Assembly (NCBI GenBank): GCA_963755985.1
Contig: CAVWLO010000005.1
Location: forward strand, 62,001 to 126,000
Origin: DASXMT01 sp963755985
GTDB taxonomy: Bacteria; Actinomycetota; Acidimicrobiia; Acidimicrobiales; RAAP-2
Direction of reading: 5' to 3'
Length of the DNA stretch: 64,000 nt
Position 1 is the stretch's first letter. Every line of letters starts with the position of its first letter. The notes below the pieces were generated by a model. That model was not told the DNA's origin, did no database searches, and was given only the letters and a program-made list of their open reading frames with translations. Made by a program: the position numbers and the translations under genes. Positions 52,227 through 60,482 of this stretch are shown here, piece by piece.

Positions 52227-52877
52227 TTATCTGGCCGAAAGCCCCCGGAAGATGGACCGTGAGAACCACCGCCCGACCTCCCATGGATCTTCGAGGTCGA
52301 CTACCGGAGACGACCTCATGCTCGTCATGGACCGAACGGCCATCCACACGACCTCGGTGACGTCCCCATCCGAGAGCTCGGGGTCGAGCTCTCCTCGCGC
52401 TCGGGCGGCATGCAGGCGGTCGCGCAGCAGCCGTTTGATGAACCGCCGGGTCTTGTCCTCGTCGGTCTGGTACACCGCCCAGCTGATGGTCTCCCGTTCC
52501 TCCACCAGGTGCTGCCGCACCCGGATCGACACCTGGTGGGCCGCGAGAACCTCGAACAGGGTGGCCACGAAGCCTTCCAAGGTCTGCTCGGGGCGGGCCG
52601 CGGCCTCCACCCGTTGCTGAACGTCCTGAGCCATGAGGTTGACCACGGCGTCGTGTAGGGCCCGAGGACCGGGGAAGTATCGGTAGACGGTCCCCCGGGA
52701 CACGCCGGCAACCCTTGCCACTTCGGTGGTCGTCGTCCGTGAGACCCCGAAGTGCGTGTAGCAGTCGACGGCTGCCCGGAGGATCCGCTCGGTCTGGTCA
52801 ACTGGGGCGTCCCCGCCCGACGCGGTCTCGCGGCCGTTGGTGTCGGCCTGCGGGAGGGGGGACGGTAGGCTAGTCAA
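52227..52877 (-). CDS. TetR-family regulator
   Basis: A 216-residue TetR protein. The helix-turn-helix reads TERILRAAVDCYTHFGVSRTTTTEVARVAGVSRGTVYRYFPGPRALHDAV. No ATG or GTG is found between the end of the upstream gene and the family start; the TTG at 52877, overlapping the stop of the hotdog protein gene by eight bases, is the only close start, so the two genes are coupled. It probably regulates its own operon through the dyads upstream of 53721. Confidence 0.85.
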   Translation of the reverse strand: MTSLPSPLPQADTNGRETASGGDAPVDQTERILRAAVDCYTHFGVSRTTTTEVARVAGVSRGTVYRYFPGPRALHDAVVNLMAQDVQQRVEAAARPEQTLEGFVATLFEVLAAHQVSIRVRQHLVEERETISWAVYQTDEDKTRRFIKRLLRDRLHAARARGELDPELSDGDVTEVVWMAVRSMTSMRSSPVVDLEDPWEVGRWFSRSIFRGLSAR

Positions 52878-53721
52878 CCCGGTGCATGACCGCGGCACAC
52901 GAGGTGATGGCCCGGTCGTCGTTGCCTTCGTCATGGAGGGTGAGGCGTACGCCGACCCGGCCACCGGTCCGGCCGGTGTCGGCCGATCCCTCGACCCGGA
53001 AGGGCCCGACCTTCCCCCTGGCCAGGTGCATGACGTGCCACGACTCGACCTGCAGCATCGGGGTTCCAACCGCGTCGGCTGCGAGCTCAGTGGCCGCGGC
53101 CTCGAGGACCACGTGCTGGGGGCCGAGGTGAAGGGCGGCATCGGGGGAGGCCAGCTCGAGGCTCAAGGCGGGCAGCACCCAGTGCCCGTCGTCGCGACGC
53201 TCGGCCCCGAACACCTCCCACAGCGGCGGCAGGTCGGGGGAGTCCACGACCTCGATCTTCTCCTCCTCCATCCTCTCGAGTCCAGGAGGCGGCGTTCCGA
53301 TGCTCACTCCCTGGCCCTCGGTGTAGGCGATGACCCGATCGTGGTCGTCGGCGTCCACGATCTTCGACCGGCTGAACCCCATCTTGCTTCCCTGTTTGAG
53401 CACTTCCTGATCCACCAGCTCGATCCGGCGAACATCTCGGGCGTCGTCGAGGATGTAGCAGCAATGAATGACCGGGTTCGGCACGGCGACCAGGTCGGAG
53501 CTGCCCCCACCCTCGGGGGAGGTGATGGCCAGAGGAGCGACCATGATCCCGCCGGCCGCGTTGCGCATGTCGTGGCGCAACGTCACGGTGTTGTCCACTG
53601 GCCCGGTATTCATCGAGCTGTGGTTCCGGCCGATGTAGCGGTAACTCAGGAGGCCGGTCCAACGCCGCTTGAGCTCGTCGGCATAGTCGGCACTCGACAC
53701 GCTGCGTATGTCCTCCAGCAC
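52870..53721 (-). CDS. double-hotdog thioesterase/hydratase-like protein
   Basis: A 283-residue protein made of two hotdog-fold halves. The first has NAAGGIMVAPLAITSPE followed by NPVIHCCYILDDARDVRRIELVDQEVLKQGSKMGFSRSKIVDADD, the second VGTPMLQVESWHVMHLARGKVGPFRVEGSADTGRTGGRVGVRL. PaaI-type acyl-CoA thioesterases and hydratases have this form. A role on acyl-CoA is likely in this catabolic region, but no catalytic residue can be assigned with certainty. It is coupled to the TetR gene. Confidence 0.75.
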   Translation of the reverse strand: MLEDIRSVSSADYADELKRRWTGLLSYRYIGRNHSSMNTGPVDNTVTLRHDMRNAAGGIMVAPLAITSPEGGGSSDLVAVPNPVIHCCYILDDARDVRRIELVDQEVLKQGSKMGFSRSKIVDADDHDRVIAYTEGQGVSIGTPPPGLERMEEEKIEVVDSPDLPPLWEVFGAERRDDGHWVLPALSLELASPDAALHLGPQHVVLEAAATELAADAVGTPMLQVESWHVMHLARGKVGPFRVEGSADTGRTGGRVGVRLTLHDEGNDDRAITSCAAVMHRVD

Positions 53722-54070
53722 GGTCCCTCTGTCCTCTCCTCGACGCGGCCACGAGCCGGCGATCTTGCTACGCGGATCACGTCACCGAGACGTGTTCCAG
53801 ATCACTATGACACTCTTTGTCAAGTGTCTCAAAGCGATGATAACGTACGCGGACGACCCAGAGGCAGCCAGTAGGGGAGGGGTGCCTTGGCGTCGTGAAT
53901 TCCGGGCATACATCGAGCACTACGGCCTGAACCCCGAATAGGCCGCCTCGCACAGGGCGTCATCCGAAAGCGGCGAGGTGTCGTGTATTAGATTTCCTAC
54001 CGCCGGACCGGACGGGCCGATCCCAGCCCGCGCCAGCCGGTCGGCTTGGACGACAGACGACAGGGGGAAC
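53722..54070. other. 349-base region with promoter motifs and a possible 44-codon ORF
   Basis: Holds the ACTATGACACT element at 53804-53814 on the plus strand, also present before the P450 at 56547, and an inverted repeat GACACT/AGTGTC at 53809-53828. A short plus-strand frame, 53807-53941, codes MTLFVKCLKAMITYADDPEA and ends FRAYIEHYGLNPE, which reads like protein but has no ribosome site. From 53942 to 54070 I see only the leader of the next gene. Confidence 0.35.
53804..53828 (-). promoter_or_regulatory. shared element AGTGTCATAGT with inverted repeat
   Basis: On the minus strand AGTGTCATAGT (53814-53804) is identical over 11 bases to the element before the P450 gene at 57784-57774. It overlaps an inverted repeat with six-base arms GACACT and AGTGTC. 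It lies about 85 bases before the hotdog gene start, and a TTGACA follows on the same strand. Confidence 0.45.
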
Positions 54071-55837
54071 GTGTCCATCGGGACCGTCATCGATCCGCCC
54101 CAAGCGGATCAGGAGATCCGGACGCCAGTCCGGCCAGACGATGGTCTGCCTCCGGAGGCGGTCGAGACCCCGACGGTCGTGCGGCACCGCAATCGTCTCC
54201 TGGTCGTGCGGACGGCGATGGTGCTGGCGGTGGGGATCGGGATCGCCGTTCGTCTGTGGTATCTCTTCCACCAGCCGCTTGATTCCGATGAGGCGTTGGT
54301 CGGGATCGCCGCCCAGGGGATCGCCCACGGACACCTCACCGTGTTCTTCCTCGGCTCGTTCTATGGGGGCGTCGAACCGTATGTGAGCGCAGTACTGTTC
54401 GTGATCTTCGGCCCCAGTGCACTCGCGCTCAAAGCGACCCCGGTGCTGCTGTCGGCGGTGGCGTCGCTCCTGATATGGCGCATCGCTCTCCGCCTGGTCA
54501 AGGATCGCCAGGTCGCTGCGCTGGCCGGGGTGTTTAGCTGGGTGGCGCCCCTGGCCGTGGTGTGGAATTCCACGGTCGAACGTGGCTTTCGAGGGGTCAC
54601 GATGGCATGCGGCTTGGCCTGCCTGCTCCTCGTCCTCCGGTGCCTGGACGGCCGACGCGGGTACCTGAACCTCGCCGGCCTCGGGTTGTTCCTGGGCGTG
54701 GGCTGGTGGTCGTCGCCCGAGATCGTCTATTTCCTCGTCCCGGTCGGCCTGGTGCTCATCGGAGCGGTGGTGGTCTCGCCGTCGGGGCATCGGATCATGA
54801 CCTGGGCGCCCCGGTTGGTCGTCGCCATCGTCGGTGTCGGGGTTGGTGCCCTGCCGTGGCTGTGGGTCAATATCCCCGGCTTCGAATCGATGCGGGCATC
54901 CTCGTTCCCGGGCGGTCAGGCTCGGCAGAACACCGGGTACAGCGGCAGGATCGAAACGTTCTTCCATCACATCCTGCCCATGCAGACAAATCTGGTCGCT
55001 CCTGATTCGGCGGCCGACCTCTTCCACCGAACGCTGCAACTGGCCCTCCAATTCGGGTTCGATGCCATGATCGTCGGAGCCCTGGCCCTGTGCGTCGTGA
55101 AGGGCGGCCGCGGCCTGGCCATCGCGGCCGGAGCGCTGGCCCTGCCCTTCCTCGTCGCCCTGCAACCGGGCACGTGGTACTGGCTGGACGGTCGCTACGG
55201 CGTCTATGTCGCAGCCTTCCTGGTCCTGGTCGTGGCCATTGGCTGCGATCAAGTCGCCGCCCTCTTCGGTCGACGGGGCCATCGGCACAGCCACGCCCGC
55301 GACTCGAAGGCGGCGCGCTACCTCATGTGCGGGCTGCTGGCCGCCTCGGCCGCGCTCACGGTGATCTCCTTTCACCAGAGCTCCTCCTGGTTCGACCGGG
55401 GAAACCATGGCTTCCTCACCAACTGGCGGGATCCGAATGCGCCGACCGGCCAGGTCATCGCCCGCCTCGAATCGGCGGGGGTGCGCACCGGGTACGCCGA
55501 CTACTGGGTCGCCTACGACCTCGACTTCCTGTCCAACGGTCGACTTGCGGTCACCACGGTCACTGGCGCGGACACCAACCGCTCACAGTCGATCAACCGG
55601 ACGGTCGAAGCATCTCCACGGGCGGCGTGGCTGTTCGTGCCCTCCCGTCGGGTGGTAGAGGGCTATCAGCAGTTCGCCGGCACTCCAGCCATTGTCGGGC
55701 CGGCGTCGATGACCGAGGACGCGTTCACGGCCAAGCTCCATGCCCTGGGCATCCCCTACCACATCGTCGACGCCGGGATGGTCCAAGCCGTCCTCCCTTC
55801 GAGATCGGTGACCCCTCAGGAGCTCGGACTGCCCTGA
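54071..55837 (+). CDS. GT-C fold membrane glycosyltransferase-like protein
   Basis: A 588-residue membrane protein with about 10-12 transmembrane segments, starting at residue 41. The DSDEALVGIA motif after the first helix (residues 71-80) has the acidic pair used by GT-C enzymes of the ArnT/PMT/GT39 group, which move sugars from polyprenyl-phosphate. A 190-residue outer C-terminal part (from SSWFDRGNHGFLTNW) would bind substrate. The GTG at 54071 is preceded by AGGGGGAAC and lies after a non-family stretch, so it was preferred to longer forms. Its last 22 bases overlap the TetR gene on the other strand. Acceptor unknown, perhaps a cell-wall glycan. Confidence 0.8.
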   Translation: MSIGTVIDPPQADQEIRTPVRPDDGLPPEAVETPTVVRHRNRLLVVRTAMVLAVGIGIAVRLWYLFHQPLDSDEALVGIAAQGIAHGHLTVFFLGSFYGGVEPYVSAVLFVIFGPSALALKATPVLLSAVASLLIWRIALRLVKDRQVAALAGVFSWVAPLAVVWNSTVERGFRGVTMACGLACLLLVLRCLDGRRGYLNLAGLGLFLGVGWWSSPEIVYFLVPVGLVLIGAVVVSPSGHRIMTWAPRLVVAIVGVGVGALPWLWVNIPGFESMRASSFPGGQARQNTGYSGRIETFFHHILPMQTNLVAPDSAADLFHRTLQLALQFGFDAMIVGALALCVVKGGRGLAIAAGALALPFLVALQPGTWYWLDGRYGVYVAAFLVLVVAIGCDQVAALFGRRGHRHSHARDSKAARYLMCGLLAASAALTVISFHQSSSWFDRGNHGFLTNWRDPNAPTGQVIARLESAGVRTGYADYWVAYDLDFLSNGRLAVTTVTGADTNRSQSINRTVEASPRAAWLFVPSRRVVEGYQQFAGTPAIVGPASMTEDAFTAKLHALGIPYHIVDAGMVQAVLPSRSVTPQELGLP

Positions 55838-56487
55838 GCCCGACGGTTCCCTCCGGGCCGACGGCCGTCCCGGACCGCCTCCTCGACCAACCCGATGACC
55901 CAGGTGATGCCCTGGATCGCTCGATGGCGATCGATCTGCCAGTCAGCGACCAGGCGATCGAACGACGCCACGCTCCAGAGCACGTCGAACATCGCCGCGG
56001 CCACCAGGCGATCTTCCTCGGGCCACCGGGCCGCCCCGGCTGCCATCGCGTTGAGGAGGGCGTCCCGCTGGCGCTGGTTGGCGTCGATCAGGGTCGGATC
56101 GAGCGGCGGGCGAGGCTCGCGGGGGTATGAGGAGACGTGCTCGAAGATCCGGGCTGCGGTGTCACCGATGCCTTCGAGCTCCATACCCTGGAGGTCTATG
56201 CCGGCCTCGTCCTCCAGTCGGTGCATGACCGCGTCGCGCAGCCCGCGCTCGTTCCCGAAGTAGCGGTAGACCGTCCGCTCGTTCACGTCAGCCCGGCGGG
56301 CGACCGCCCTGACCGTCAGGGCCCGCCAGTCCCGGACCGAGGAATCGTGGAGCAGCTGCGCGCCCTCGGCGACGATCCGCTCGCGCCTGTCCGCCGACTG
56401 TTCGCGGCGAAGCGTTCCGTCGTAGCGCCGGCGAGGCCGGACCGGTTCGCTCGACTCGGGGTCTCTGGACGCTCCCATGTCGTTCAT
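55816..56487 (-). CDS. TetR-family regulator
   Basis: A 223-residue TetR protein with RERIVAEGAQLLHDSSVRDWRALTVRAVARRADVNERTVYRYFGNERGLRDAV, in which the first helix has an extra loop. The remaining part has DVLWSVASFDRLVADWQIDRHRAIQGITWVIGLV. MNDMGAS at 56487 is taken as the start. It follows the P450 gene at 60 bases on the same strand, so it may be in the P450 operon and regulate it through the dyad at 57767-57783. Confidence 0.88.
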   Translation of the reverse strand: MNDMGASRDPESSEPVRPRRRYDGTLRREQSADRRERIVAEGAQLLHDSSVRDWRALTVRAVARRADVNERTVYRYFGNERGLRDAVMHRLEDEAGIDLQGMELEGIGDTAARIFEHVSSYPREPRPPLDPTLIDANQRQRDALLNAMAAGAARWPEEDRLVAAAMFDVLWSVASFDRLVADWQIDRHRAIQGITWVIGLVEEAVRDGRRPGGNRRAQGSPSS

Positions 56488-56546
56488 TCTGCTCGGTGGG
56501 CGCGGCCGCCCAACCCGCTCGGGTCCGACCGCGGCGAGCCCGAGCT

Positions 56547-57743
56547 TCAGGATGTGAAGACGGGCAGGGCTTCCCAACCCCGAACCGTCGAGGTCGGCGA
56601 AAGCCTGGCATTGTCCGCGTCGACCTCCCAGTGGGGGAAGCGGGCCAGGACCTCGTGGAGCATGATGCGCCCCTCGAGGCGGGCCAGCGCCGAGCCCATG
56701 CAGAAGTGGATGCCGTAACCGAAGGTGAGGTGCTGGCCGATCTGTCGGTGGATGTCGAACCGGTCGCCATCGGGAACGTGGCGGTCATCGCGGTTGGCCG
56801 ACGCCACCAAGAACAGCATGACGCTGCCCGCCGGCACCGTCTGGCCCTGTACCTCGACGTCTCGGGCCACATACCGGGCCACGTGGGGTCCGGGCGGCTC
56901 GTAGCGGAGGAGCTCCTCGATGGCGTTGGGGATGAGCGAAGGGTCCTCGAAGAGGTCGCGGCGCTGGTCCGGGTGGTCGGCCAGCACCTTTCCGGCCCAC
57001 CCGATCAGCCGGCCAGTGGTTTCGTTGCCGGCACCGGCGATCACATTCACGAACGTCAACAGCTCGTTGCGGCTAAGCACCCGGACCGTTCCCGTCTCGT
57101 CCTCGAACTCGACCTGCAGGAGCTCCGTCATCAGGTCGTCGGAGGGGTGATCGGCCCGCCAGTCGATGTACTCGGCGAACATCGCCCCGCTGGCCAGGTC
57201 CTCCGACACCCTCATCGGCTGGCCCTCCCGGGTTCGAAGGTCGGCATCGACATGGTCTCGGATCGCCGCCTGGTCAGCCTCGGGGATGCCGAGCAGCATG
57301 CCGATGGTCCGCATGGGGACATGGGCGCCGAGGTCGGCGATGAAGTCGAATCCCGTGGACCCGACGAGCGGGTCGAGGCAGCGGGCACAGAGCTCCCGGA
57401 TCTTGCTCTCCAGCTCGGCCACTCGCCTGGCCGTGAACGCCCGCGACACCAGCCGGCGGTGGATGTTGTGTACCGGGGGATCCTCGAAGATGAGCACGCC
57501 GGGAGGCATTGTGATGTTCGCCTTGATGACCTCGATGATGGCGCCCCGGCCCGAGTTGTACGTCTCGGGGTCGAGCAGACCGCGCTCGACGTCGTCGAAG
57601 CGGCTGACCGCGTAGAAATCGTGCGGCCGGTTGTAATAGAGCGGCCTCTCCTCCCGCAGCCGTCGGTACACCGGGTACGGATCCCCATTGATGGCGACGT
57701 CGTAGGGGTCGTAATACAGGTCGCTGGTGCTGGCTACCGTCAC
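56547..57743 (-). CDS. cytochrome P450
   Basis: A 398-residue P450. The I-helix motif AGAGNETT is at residues 236-243, ExxR at 277-280 (EELLR), and the haem Cys is 348 in FGYGIHFCMG. It is of a different subfamily from the P450s at 16301 and 60483, closer to those that act on terpenoid or fatty substrates. Two GTG codons are possible: the second, at 57743, has GGAGG seven bases upstream, whereas the first would lie on top of that site, so I use 57743. The electron donor is probably the ferredoxin at 59979 or a distant one. Confidence 0.94.
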   Translation of the reverse strand: MTVASTSDLYYDPYDVAINGDPYPVYRRLREERPLYYNRPHDFYAVSRFDDVERGLLDPETYNSGRGAIIEVIKANITMPPGVLIFEDPPVHNIHRRLVSRAFTARRVAELESKIRELCARCLDPLVGSTGFDFIADLGAHVPMRTIGMLLGIPEADQAAIRDHVDADLRTREGQPMRVSEDLASGAMFAEYIDWRADHPSDDLMTELLQVEFEDETGTVRVLSRNELLTFVNVIAGAGNETTGRLIGWAGKVLADHPDQRRDLFEDPSLIPNAIEELLRYEPPGPHVARYVARDVEVQGQTVPAGSVMLFLVASANRDDRHVPDGDRFDIHRQIGQHLTFGYGIHFCMGSALARLEGRIMLHEVLARFPHWEVDADNARLSPTSTVRGWEALPVFTS

Positions 57744-57766
57744 GGCACCCACCTCCGAGTCCGTTC

Positions 57767-57784
57767 GTGTCAGACTATGACACT
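57767..57784 (-). promoter_or_regulatory. dyad GTGTCA-N5-TGACAC with shared element
   Basis: The arms GTGTCA (57767-57772) and TGACAC (57778-57783) are perfect. On the minus strand the site contains AGTGTCATAGT, the same 11 bases as before the hotdog gene at 53721. It lies 24-41 bases before the P450 start, in the promoter. Confidence 0.5.
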
Positions 57785-57916
57785 AAAGTGGTTGCCGGTC
57801 AAGCCGGTGACGAGATGCCCGAGGTCTCGACGGTGTGGCCCGCGCCGGCTCTCCTCGACTGAGACCACTTGGGCGCATGGGGCGCCCGCCGGACACCGGT
57901 GGGACGACCCGGTCGA

Positions 57917-59065
57917 TCACTCGAAGGTGATGACACCTCGGATGTTCACCCCGTCGAGCATGTCCTGGTAGCCCTGGTTGATCTGATCCAGGCGGTACGA
58001 CCTGGTGATGAGCTCGTCCAGCTTGAGCTGGCCCGCCTGGTACAGGGCCAGCAGGTTGGGGATGTCATAGCGCGGGTTGGCGGCGCCGAAGACAACGCCA
58101 CGGACCTCCTTTTGGTACATCGCCAGCTCGAACAGGTTGATCCCGCATTCCTTCTGGGACTGCGGCGCGACGGCGGTGACGACGCAGGTCCCGCCCTTGC
58201 CGGTGAGGGAGAGGGCTTCGGGCATGAGGCTTCCGTACATGACCCCCGGCGTAAGGATGACAGCGTCGGCCATGGCGCCTCTGGTGAGCTCGGTGACCAT
58301 CGGCAGCGCCTCCTCCATCGACCCCGCGGTGTGGGTTGCCCCGAAGTCGAGGGCCGCCTTCTGCTTGAACACGACCGGGTCGACGGCGACGACGTTCTTG
58401 GCCCCGGCCATCCGGGCGCCCTGCACGGCGTTCATCCCGACGCCGCCGATGCCGACGACAACCGCCGTTTCGCCCGGCTTCACCTCGGCCCGATAGACGG
58501 CCGAGCCCCACCCGGTGGTGACGCCGCAGGACACGAGGGCCACAACGGTGAGTGGGAGGTCGGGCTCGACCTTCACCAACGACGCCTCGTGTACGACGCT
58601 GTGCTCGGCAAAGGTCCCGACCTTGGCCATGAAGTTGATGTCTTCGCCCCTGAGGTGGTGTCGGCTGGTCCCATCGGAGATCTGGCCGATGGCGAATGTG
58701 GCCGCCCCGAGGTCGCACAGGTTGGCCTGGCCGGTGATACACATCTTGCAGTGGTCGCAGATCGGGAAGAAGCTCGCGGCGACATGGTCCCCGGGCTCCA
58801 GGTTCCGTACGCCGGGACCGACTTCGAGGACGACGCCTCCTCCCTCATGACCGCCGATGACGGGGAACAGGGGCGGTAGCCCAGCGGCTCGGCGGGCTTC
58901 CTCGGGTGCCCCCATATCGCTCGACCGGAGGTGCTCGTCCGAGTGGCACAACCCGGCGGCCACCCACTTGACGAGGACTTCCTGGTCCCTCGGTGGGTCG
59001 AGGTCGATCTCCTCGATCTGCCAGTCCTGATTCCGGCCCCACAGCACAGCCGCGTGCGTCTTCAT
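57917..59065 (-). CDS. zinc-type alcohol dehydrogenase, NDMA-dependent family
   Basis: A 382-residue medium-chain alcohol dehydrogenase. The catalytic zinc ligands are C40 (AAGLCHSDEHL), H73 with E74 (GGHEGGG), and a Cys after SCGVTTGWG; structural zinc is held by C103, C106, C109 and C117. The Rossmann motif is VVGIGGVGMNAV. It resembles the actinobacterial class whose tightly bound NAD is recycled by mycofactocin or, in the test tube, NDMA. It likely oxidises the alcohol made by a nearby P450. Divergent from the SDR at 59218 by about 150 bases. Confidence 0.92.
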   Translation of the reverse strand: MKTHAAVLWGRNQDWQIEEIDLDPPRDQEVLVKWVAAGLCHSDEHLRSSDMGAPEEARRAAGLPPLFPVIGGHEGGGVVLEVGPGVRNLEPGDHVAASFFPICDHCKMCITGQANLCDLGAATFAIGQISDGTSRHHLRGEDINFMAKVGTFAEHSVVHEASLVKVEPDLPLTVVALVSCGVTTGWGSAVYRAEVKPGETAVVVGIGGVGMNAVQGARMAGAKNVVAVDPVVFKQKAALDFGATHTAGSMEEALPMVTELTRGAMADAVILTPGVMYGSLMPEALSLTGKGGTCVVTAVAPQSQKECGINLFELAMYQKEVRGVVFGAANPRYDIPNLLALYQAGQLKLDELITRSYRLDQINQGYQDMLDGVNIRGVITFE

Positions 59066-59217
59066 GGTGCATACCCCCTGAGCGGAAAGCGGCCCAGCCA
59101 GGGTCGCCGACCCGAGTCTGCCATTCTTCTCAAAGGGATGACGGTGTTCGGATGCGGCGACGACGGTCCGGACGGCGACGGAGAAACACCAGGAAAAGCA
59201 TTGAACTGGAGGCAGAC

Positions 59218-59982
59218 ATGGGAACAGTGGCTGGGAAGGTGGTGGCCGTGACCGGCGCTTCGAGCGGGTCGGGTCTGGGCATCGCCAGGCGGTTCGTGGA
59301 GGGGGGCGCCTCGGTCGTGATGCTGGCGCGAGGTAGGGAGCGACTCGTTCGGGCCGCCACCGATCTCGGGGAGCGCGCCGTGCCGATCACCATGGACGCA
59401 GGCGACCCCGACAGCGTCCGCCAGGCCTTCGACGTGGTTTCCTCCCGGTTCGGCCAGCTCGACGTGCTGATCAACAACGCGGCCGTCTACCGTCCGTGCG
59501 CGGTGGAGCACCTGAGTGACCCCGACATCGCCGGCCAGTTGGCCACCAACCTGGCCGGGCCCGTCTACACATCACGGGCCGCCATACCCCTCTTGCGTGC
59601 GGCCGGCGGGGGAGACATCATCAACACCTCGAGCGAGTCGACGCTCCACCCCTTCCCCATGTTGTCCATGTACGTTGCGACAAAGGCCGGGCTGGAAGCC
59701 TTCAGCCGGGTCCTCTCCCAGGAGCTGGCGCGGGACGATATCCGGGTCACGACGGTCGTCCAGGGGACCGCCCGTGAGGCCGGGATGGGTTCGGCCGATT
59801 GGCAGTGGGACCCCGAGCATGCGCAGGCTGCGGTCGAGCTCTGGCAGGAGATGGGCCTGATGTCTACTGTGCTCGGGCGCTACGGGGGCCAGGACGTCGA
59901 CGACATCGGCGACGTGCACGTGTTCATCGTGACCCGGCCCCGTGCCCAGAAGTTGGACACCGTCTTCTGCCGCAGCTTCTAG
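59218..59982 (+). CDS. short-chain dehydrogenase/reductase
   Basis: A 254-residue SDR. The nucleotide motif is TGASSGSGLGIA (one residue longer than the usual TGxxxGxG), NNA lies in LINNAAVYR, and the catalytic YxxxK is YVATK. GGAGG is well placed before the ATG. It is not close to the other SDRs in the window. The stop overlaps the end of the convergent ferredoxin gene by four bases. Substrate likely a secondary alcohol or ketone. Confidence 0.9.
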   Translation: MGTVAGKVVAVTGASSGSGLGIARRFVEGGASVVMLARGRERLVRAATDLGERAVPITMDAGDPDSVRQAFDVVSSRFGQLDVLINNAAVYRPCAVEHLSDPDIAGQLATNLAGPVYTSRAAIPLLRAAGGGDIINTSSESTLHPFPMLSMYVATKAGLEAFSRVLSQELARDDIRVTTVVQGTAREAGMGSADWQWDPEHAQAAVELWQEMGLMSTVLGRYGGQDVDDIGDVHVFIVTRPRAQKLDTVFCRSF

Positions 59983-60302
59983 CCGCGCGCTGATCCCGGT
60001 TGATCGCGAACCCGAATTGGTCGCGCGTCGGTCGGGAAGATCCCGTCCACCCAGATGGCCGACGTAGGGCAGTTCTCGGCGGCCGACCGCACCTGCTCTT
60101 CGTGTCCGGCGAGGTCACCCACGACGACGGCAATACCGTCGTCGTCGAGATCGAAGACGCCGGGCGCCCAGAACGAGCAGTTCCCGGAGCCCATGCAGGC
60201 GTCTCGGTCGATGATCGCCCTACCGGGAGAATCGGCGGAGACCGTGATCGCCGACTCGTTCACGTCCGCGGGCTTATGGGCGCCCCCCGACTCAGTGGCC
60301 AT
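59979..60302 (-). CDS. 3Fe-4S-type ferredoxin
   Basis: About 107 residues, with the cluster region DRDACMGSGNCSFWAPGVFDLDDDGIA followed by AAENCPTSAI. Only three cluster cysteines are seen (C-x5-C and the C of CP); the fourth, present in 4Fe-4S proteins, is replaced by Gly-Ser, which is the pattern of [3Fe-4S] ferredoxins that serve bacterial P450s. It is divergent from the P450 at 60483 with an inverted repeat in between. The first 30-40 residues are not typical, so the true start may be further in, for example GTG 60263. Confidence 0.85.
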   Translation of the reverse strand: MATESGGAHKPADVNESAITVSADSPGRAIIDRDACMGSGNCSFWAPGVFDLDDDGIAVVVGDLAGHEEQVRSAAENCPTSAIWVDGIFPTDARPIRVRDQPGSARG

Positions 60303-60405
60303 ACGCCATGATGGACAGGGCATCCGATCCCGTCAACCCCGGCCCGCCCGCCTACCTCGGCACTCGGTGTGACCCAGGACCATCAGCGGGTGAGCCAGGA
60401 GCATC

Positions 60406-60433
60406 TGGTATCGGCCCGGGCCAGCCGATACCA
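60406..60433. promoter_or_regulatory. 10-base perfect inverted repeat between ferredoxin and P450
   Basis: TGGTATCGGC (60406-60415) and GCCGATACCA (60424-60433) are fully complementary with eight bases between. It is placed in the middle of the divergent promoter region, 50 bases before the P450 start. Its half-sites hold the core ATACCATT/GGTATC, reminiscent of the operator family at 20184. Confidence 0.55.
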
Positions 60434-60482
60434 TTGGATCTGACATCGGAGTCAAAGTTAATTCCGTCAGGGGGATCGTGCT

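Noticed and set aside
53960..55408. 482-codon minus-strand open frame
   Set aside because: Highly charged, low-complexity translation opposite a multi-helix membrane protein; typical antisense of hydrophobic GC-rich codons.
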